Source of the DNA: Ornithinimicrobium murale
GTDB lineage: Bacteria > Actinomycetota > Actinomycetes > Actinomycetales > Dermatophilaceae
Length of the DNA: 64,000 nucleotides
Assembly: GCF_003352835.1 (NCBI RefSeq)
Contig: NZ_QLVD01000001.1
Location: 1-64,000 of the forward strand
Reading direction: 5' to 3'
The notes beneath the pieces are model-generated. The model was not told the DNA's origin and made no database searches. It worked only from the letters and a program-made list of their open reading frames with translations. The translations under genes and the position numbers were made by a program. Below are positions 62,351 through 64,000 of the stretch, one piece after another. Each line of letters starts with the position of its first letter. Within the stretch, counting starts at the first letter, position 1.

Positions 62351-63992
62351 TCAGCGGTTCTTCCTGCCGCTTCGGATACGACGAGTCGTTCGGCGAGCGA
62401 ATGGGGGGACGCGGGGGCCGGCCGCGGCGGGTTCTTGGAGGTTCGCCGCCTTGACGAGGGCGTCGAGGTTTGCGTCGGCCTCCGGAAGGCTGTTGAAGTA
62501 CATGGCGAGTTCGAAGTTACCGTCCTCGTCGAAGAGCAGTCCATACGACCGGTCTGACCCGAGCTGGTGACGCTTGAGGCGGATGTAGGCAGCGAACCGG
62601 CGTAGGACCGGGTCTTGGTCGGAAGCGTGGGGTCGCGTGAAGAAGAAGAGGGTCGGGTGTCCCCACGCGCCGGCGAGGGAGATCATCCCGTCGTGGGGCT
62701 GCCCGTCAAGGCGGGTGCGTCGGATGCACTCGTCGATACCCTTCAGCACAGTCTGCTGGGTTTCCTCCGACAGGGCGAACATGTCAGCGCCGAAGCGGAC
62801 CATGCCGTTTCCGTGCGCCTCGACTGCGTCGACGAGGTCGAGGACCCGGGGAAGCGCCCGGTAAGTCGGCTTTACGGGTTGGGGAGCACCCGGGACCAGG
62901 CTGTCACGGTTCATCCACGCGTCCAGCTCGGCGCACTGGTCGCCGACAAACGTCAGGACCGCGTCCTCGTCGTGAGTCGGGCGGGCGCGCTTCGTCTCTC
63001 TTGGAGCGTCGGGGTGCTGCGGGTGGAGCTGGTCAGGGTCGGGTTCGACGTAGAGGTCGGCGTCCATGAACAGCATGAAGAGATCGAGCTCGTCTGCGCC
63101 CTTGTAATAGGTAGTTACGTCCGAGTCGGTGCGTCGGCGCAGGTACAGGAGGAACTCCGAGGGCCGTTGGCAAACCTGGGCGATGGTCTCAAGATCGTGC
63201 AGCGATGTGATCCACGGAGTGCCGTGTGTTGGTAGCAACCCGCTGCTGCGATGATCGCCGAGGTTCGTGCCCAAGGGACCGATGTCATCAAGGAGTGCGA
63301 CCACAGACCGGACTTCACGCACGGGGCTCAGGTCGAACCAGGTGCCGTCGCGCAACCAGATCCCGTGGTTGTTCTCGATGAGCGCCTGTAGACGTGCAGC
63401 CTGTGCATGGCCGTTCCCGATCGTCGCGCGCAGGTCGTTCCATAGTCGGCGGATGTCTCCCCCGACGAGCCGGGGCTGACATCGACTTGCCCTTCACCTC
63501 GACGCAGATCGCCACGTCGCCGATGACGAACAGCCCGTCACCCTCCACGATCTTCCCTACACTCTTCAGATCCGCGCTGTCCCGACCAAGCAGGTGTGCG
63601 CTGGCGTCGTCCGTGGGTGCGTAGTACTTGACGCCTGCCAGGGCCGGTGGCGCCCCCAAGACCCGTTGTAGGGAGTCGAGGGCAAGACGTTCGCTGACGA
63701 CCTGCCGGACCTTCTGGTCGTAGGTGTGCCAGTGCTTGGTATTAGTGAGCGCACCCTCGACGGTACGACGCAAGGAGTCCAGTCCGACACCGATGGTGGT
63801 CTCGACAAAGTTCCCGGCCCCGTCCGACACCAGAGGTTTGGCAAGAAACGGGTTTGTCGAAGTCAGTAGTTCGAACACCCGGTCTGCCGGTGCGACGCTC
63901 GGGTCGAACTCTTGGGCCGAGGAGTTCATGACAGCGAACGCAGCCGTTTCCGAGATCCCAGCACGCTGGGCCACCTGTGCCGGCGTCATCAC
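62351..63992 (-). pseudogene. PD-(D/E)XK-nuclease-like gene with a frameshift
   Basis: Two frames form one protein. The first, from the right edge (63992 or earlier), contains GDGLFVIGDVAICVEVKGKS, where Glu-x-Lys with a preceding Asp suits a PD-(D/E)XK-type nuclease core. It then loses sense at the five-C run 63457-63461. The second frame resumes as GDIRRLWNDLRATIGNGHAQ and continues with WLRDGTWFDLSPVREVRSVV to 62351, about 540 residues overall. Dropping one base at the run joins them. The C-terminal half has no recognised domain. The start may lie outside the window. A host-defence or mobile-element nuclease is possible but unproven. Confidence 0.55.
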
Positions 63993-64000
63993 TGCTCTGC

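Overview
The window is high-GC DNA with gene families typical of Actinobacteria: SCO6880-type secretion protein, actinobacterial Tad subfamilies, LysM-BTAD protein, LLM oxidoreductase, and small Cys-rich and HTH proteins. It looks like part of a large mobile element or genomic island in a high-GC Gram-positive, possibly a Micrococcales member. The species cannot be read from sequence alone. No rRNA, tRNA or CRISPR array was seen.

Layout. (1) 418-6538: a complete type I restriction-modification operon, hsdM-hsdS-hsdR, on the minus strand with overlapping start and stop codons. (2) 7312-17461: a mobilization region. It holds a truncated nuclease, a frameshifted Cys-rich small protein, a DUF932 protein, small unknown genes, a frameshifted HNH protein, a candidate oriT (11099-11140), and a 1940-residue MobF relaxase fused to a RecD-like helicase and a DnaG-like primase core. 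Two paralogous small HTH proteins bracket the region in opposite orientations. (3) 17781-31491: a minus-strand catabolic operon of 13 overlapping or closely spaced genes: a TRAP importer, two CoA ligases, two crotonases, an LLM oxidoreductase, an FAD dehydrogenase, an SDR, an internally deleted SDR, and a phosphotransferase/acyl-CoA dehydrogenase pair. That last pair resembles the phosphorylate-then-eliminate chemistry known for 4-hydroxyacyl-CoA breakdown. A 1.2-kb IS5-family element with CTAG target duplications (31691-32907) separates the operon from a TetR gene. The TetR promoter and the operon promoter share an operator-like motif. (4) 34314-36168: a tyrosine phosphatase gene, then remnants including the C-terminal end of a tyrosine recombinase.

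(5) 36169-48119: a minus-strand type IV secretion (conjugation) operon headed by a sigma/HTH-like regulator. It includes a P-loop protein, a VirB2-like membrane protein, a VirB6/TrbL-like channel protein, SCO6880, a VirB4 ATPase, a three-domain peptidoglycan hydrolase and a VirD4 coupling protein. (6) 48400-59715: a Tad pilus operon ending at a strong hairpin (48312-48356): lipoprotein, secreted protein, SAF-domain protein, TadZ-like, TadA, TadB, TadC, Flp-like pilin, three TadE/G-like proteins and a large LysM-BTAD membrane protein. An XRE regulator lies upstream. (7) 60850-63992: a small membrane protein, an ISL3 transposase remnant, and a frameshifted nuclease-like gene at the window edge.

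Together the relaxase, coupling protein, T4SS ATPases, wall hydrolase and Tad pilus could form one conjugation apparatus, with the restriction system and the catabolic operon as cargo. Several genes appear broken by single-base changes, three of them at five-base G/C runs. Read-level verification is needed before those are treated as biology.
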